Source of the DNA: Welwitschia mirabilis
Lineage: Eukaryota; Gnetophyta; Gnetopsida; Welwitschiales
Direction of reading: 5' to 3'
DNA length: 64,000 nucleotides
NCBI GenBank assembly: GCA_051453625.1
Contig: JBOZIK010000001.1
Coordinates: 176,778,017 to 176,842,016 of the forward strand
The position numbers were made by a program, and so were the translations under genes. The notes below the pieces were generated by a model. That model was not told the origin of the DNA, made no database searches, and worked only from the letters and a program-made list of their open reading frames with translations. This document shows, piece after piece, positions 60,683 through 64,000 of the stretch (position 1 is the first letter of the stretch; each line of letters begins with the position of its first letter).

Positions 60683-61854
60683 TGTTGGATCGACAACCCT
60701 AGAGGGGGATGAATAGGTTTCTAAAAATATTCAAATAAAATCATAATATAAACATTTTTAAAATGAATCACTAAAAACTTTACATATAAAAGCTAAAAGT
60801 ATTTTGAAAAATGAAAATAATAGAAAGCATAAAAATACCAATCATATGAATGCAATTTTTATAATGGTTTGGAAAAATCCCCTACTCCACTCTCAATGAT
60901 TATCTTATTACTAAGCCTAATCTAGATCTTTATTAAACACTTCTAGGTATTTTNNNNNNNNNNAAAAAAAAAACCCAAGTTCACTCGTATCACTCATTCT
61001 ATGACTTAATAAAAGTAATGAAGCTCTTCTTCTATAGTCTATGAATAATGGAGTGCTACAAATCTGATCTCGTATGTAATACAACAGATGTCTGTCTTTG
61101 GATAAAAGGTTGTATGGTGATTTCACTCTTATCTACTTATAATAAAAGGATTTTAGGATGATCACAATTTAAAATGCACTTCCAATACTTAAAATTACTA
61201 CATAATGGATATAAAAACTTTGTTTTGGTTTTGGCTAGTCAACCTCTCAAATGTTCAGCCAATTCCTCCTAGTGTCATGACTTAAATAGGTTACCCAAGT
61301 GAAATTTCAATCACTCTAGTTTCTTATAGATGCAGGTCTGATCAGCCCCTTAGGATCCAGTAGATTACTCATCTGGTCATCCACATATCTATTTGACCAC
61401 CCACTTGATCCTAATAAAATCCATCTCAATTTTCTGCATTAGGTTCAGTCGACATGTCAGGTGTCTAGTTGACCCCTTAATGATTAGTTTAAGAGTATCA
61501 TATGCATAGTGCTTAGGTCTGATCAACACATCATAGGTCTAGTTGACCCCTTGATGATTAGTTTAGGAGTACTAGTTCTCAGGTTCATAGGTCTGATCAA
61601 CTCTTTAGAAGTCCACTTGATCCCTCTGAATTCAATTTAATTCTGAGAGTTTTCTCTAGGTGTAGTAGACTCCTTAGAAGTTCATAGACCCCTTAAGAGG
61701 GTAATAGAACTTGATAGGTTTTAGGATTAAAATGTGGCATTCATAGCTTTAGCTTTTGACCTGTAATTGATTAATATTTTCTGCACAAAGATACATACAC
61801 TTTGCTTCATAGAAAACATTAGTTTGACACCAATTGGTAATTCATAATCCAACA
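60683..61854 (-). repeat. 5' LTR of element Y
   Basis: Starts TGTTGGATCG and ends CCAACA at 61854, followed by TAAAG. A 10 N gap (60954-60963) followed by a run of A falls exactly where the 35 bp tandem units lie in the other LTRs. Confidence 0.94.
60954..60963. other. Assembly gap, 10 N
   Basis: At the tandem repeat region of the LTR, so probably a collapsed or unresolved repeat. Confidence 0.98.
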
Positions 61855-61859
61855 TAAAG
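61855..61859. other. Target site duplication TAAAG (right) of element Y
   Basis: Identical to 54734-54738. Confidence 0.93.
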
Positions 61860-64000
61860 TACTACTCATATTTTCATAATGTATGTATTAGTTTATATTA
61901 TACTAAATTGAATATATTTATATCAACTACCTTTAAGCATAAAACATTAAAGAACACACAAAAATTATGGATAGCCATACATAAGGATTTTACATCACAT
62001 AACATAATTATTCATAACATTGGTAATAAATACTCCACAATAATCTCATAATCATGTAAATTTAATTCTTTAGGTTTAAGTTCTTTTAACCATATTTGAT
62101 GTTTTCAATTTGAATTAAATCTAATAGAAACCTTTAAGTCCTATAGTATGCAAAAAAATATTTTCTTCTCATTTTGTGTAAAAACATATTTTTTAGAGGT
62201 AACTAGGCTCTTTATTTTTCTTTTATTTATAGCCATAAGGATTTTCTTAGCTTAGACATCTATAAATATTGATGTGTCTTTAAGTTATTATTTTACTTCT
62301 ATTTAACATCTAAAGCTATTGAAATTAAGTTCTCACATGGATGATTCTTAATGTGCATGAAATCCAAATTGTAATGGATATCCATATCCTACAAAGAAAT
62401 ATGAAAGTATTAAAATATTTTAAGAAACATTTGGTAGCTAATAGCATCAAATGAAATTAATATAAAAATGTATCACTTCTTCTTCTAATAAAAAAGATTA
62501 TAAAGCATCATCTTTCTTGTCTATCTTGGAATATCTTGTGAACCATATTTTTCACCTCTACTCTTACATTCTTCTAGTATGTTCTTACCATATTTTATAC
62601 TTATTTTTTTTGCCTTTATTAAAATTTTAGTATTAAATAAATGCTTTAAAGCATTATTAAATTTCACCTTGTTATTAAATTAATTTTTTATACTTTCTAA
62701 ATAATTGATTACTTGGAAGTAATCTTCTATGTCCCATGTAAAATTCTTTTTATATTGCATGAAAAGTACTCTACTCATGTGTCTTATCCATAGATAGGGT
62801 AAACATAATACTTACTAGTATTACAACTAGTAGGATATCTGCATGTTCAAAAATCATGAATAGTTTAAATTAAAATAGCTTTCATGTTAAATTTAATACC
62901 TACATAAGAGTTAAAATTTCTAAACTAGTTTTCCATAACTATGGTAGTCTAGATATTAAAGCTTGAACATATATATCAATTTTTGTTTCTAGTTTCTTGG
63001 GACTTAACATCAATAATGTTAATAAGTAAAATTCCTTATTCATACATAATAATGATGGTAATTTGTAATATGGTAGACACTGATCAATAGGTATACCTAT
63101 TGTTCATACTTGCAAATATATTAAAACCATCTATTACAAGATCCAATCTTATATTTATCAAATTAGCAATAAAATTTGGCCATCTATTATTAATGTTTCT
63201 TCAACTAAAGAAATTAATAGTATGTCTTATTGTTTCCTCTTGAGCTTTTACATTAAAATTTAATTTCAAATTTTTAGCAATCTTTAGAATATTGCAATTT
63301 TATTAATAATGTTATCAATAGTTAATATAAATTATGTCAATAAAGCATATATAACTTTCACACTACTTTAAATTCTAAGTGCAATAAATATTACTTAGAA
63401 ATCCTATTTATTCTTGAGATCAAAGGAAAATATGTTAGAACTTTCTATGGTACTTGTAAGTCTTCTCATTTCCATCATAATGATCCATAAGTAGAACACG
63501 TTGAATTTGTTTACATGATCCTTCTAATATAAGATACAAGAATTAGGACATGAATGTATAATTTCATAGTTCATTCCCAATGTGTTTATCACCTTCTTTG
63601 AAAAATGCACATTCTCTAGTAGCATATTATCACTTGGATGCATGTCATTTAAGAAAAATCTAATAGCTCTAAACAACTAGCGTATATATAACTATGTTTT
63701 AATTTTATATTACATAATCCAAGAAGTAGAAAATGCTTTGTATATTTCTTAGGACATGCTTCCTATATTGCTATTTAGCTTTTAAAATTAAAAATATCAC
63801 ATTTTTTGGTCTTTGATGATTGGTTTTAACTTATGTCATTTTGATTTTCTTCATTGTTGAATGGGTCATTTAGCATATCAATCATGTAGCCAACATTAAT
63901 TTATTATTCCTTAAAAGTATTTTCTTATCTTATTTCATCATGAGCAATCCATCTTGCATATAGTTGATTAATGCCATGAATGATAAGACGTTCCCTTATA
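61860..64000 (-). pseudogene. CACTA tnp2 transposase relic (copy 2), runs off the window
   Basis: Reading down from 64000: QLYARWIAHDEI is the transposase start region. Then PSDNMLLENVHFSKKVINT and CPNSCILY near 63600, RLDLVIDGFNIFASMNNRY near 63110-63170, and the DUF4218 entry with RFNSN near 62110 and LKPKELNLHDYEI near 62070. Each block matches copy 1 (24404-26160) in order, with copy 1 on the opposite strand. Stops and frameshifts are frequent. The C-terminus continues at 54738 and below, beyond element Y. Confidence 0.93.

Larger units (their letters stand above)
54739..61854 (-). mobile_element. SIRE-like copia element Y, inserted in CACTA copy 2
   Basis: LTRs at 54739-56040 and 60683-61854 are flanked by the exact 5 bp duplication TAAAG. 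The primer-binding site next to the right LTR shows minus-strand orientation. The interior has a near-complete copia pol: GAG-pre-integrase, integrase, RT, RNase H. Gag is reduced to its first codons plus the coiled-coil end, and the extra ORF of element X is reduced to its tail. Joining the outer flanks restores collinearity with CACTA copy 1 around 26320, which proves the insertion. Two N gaps lie within. Confidence 0.95.

Overview
The window looks like repeat-dense, AT-rich plant nuclear DNA, most likely from a dicot. The evidence is the set of elements: Ty1/copia and Ty3/gypsy LTR retrotransposons with initiator-Met tRNA primer sites, and En/Spm (CACTA) transposons, all heavily decayed. 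I see no intact host gene, no rRNA or functional tRNA gene, and no CRISPR array. Nearly every recognisable protein fragment is a transposon relic with in-frame stops or frameshifts. The sequence is a draft: there are eight runs of N, and five of them have the same 27-77 bp on both sides.

Layout. 1-1400: unassigned. 1401-7011: a complete but dead copia element on the minus strand, with 331 bp LTRs, a 5 bp target duplication CATTA, PBS and PPT. 7012-11219: decayed DNA with one unassigned retroelement-type ORF relic (8294-8790). 11220-18800: a decayed Ty3/gypsy gag-pol on the minus strand. Its reverse transcriptase is split by a 2.46 kb solo LTR (13335-15792) that carries three tRNA-like units. 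21022-28125: a probable CACTA element on the plus strand with transposase relics and palindromic subterminal repeats, containing a gypsy LTR fragment. 28126-33710: no recognisable gene. 33711-44346: a large LTR element with 2.4-2.6 kb LTRs and an apparently non-coding 5.6 kb interior. It is the same LTR family as the solo LTR. 44527-51422 (element X) and 54739-61854 (element Y): two copies of one SIRE/Maximus-like copia family with 1.2-1.5 kb LTRs, both minus strand. 51423-54738 and 61855-64000: two halves of a second CACTA copy (minus strand) split by Y, with target duplication TAAAG.

Relationships. The window is a nest. Y sits in CACTA copy 2, the solo LTR sits in the gypsy pol, and an LTR fragment sits in CACTA copy 1. 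X and Y have complementary losses: X keeps gag and a 366-codon ORF downstream of the pol position but lacks integrase core, RT and RNase H. Y keeps the pol but has lost most of gag and all but the tail of that ORF. Together they show the ancestral order gag-pol-extra ORF. That extra ORF, with its poly-glutamate tail, is the least ordinary thing here.
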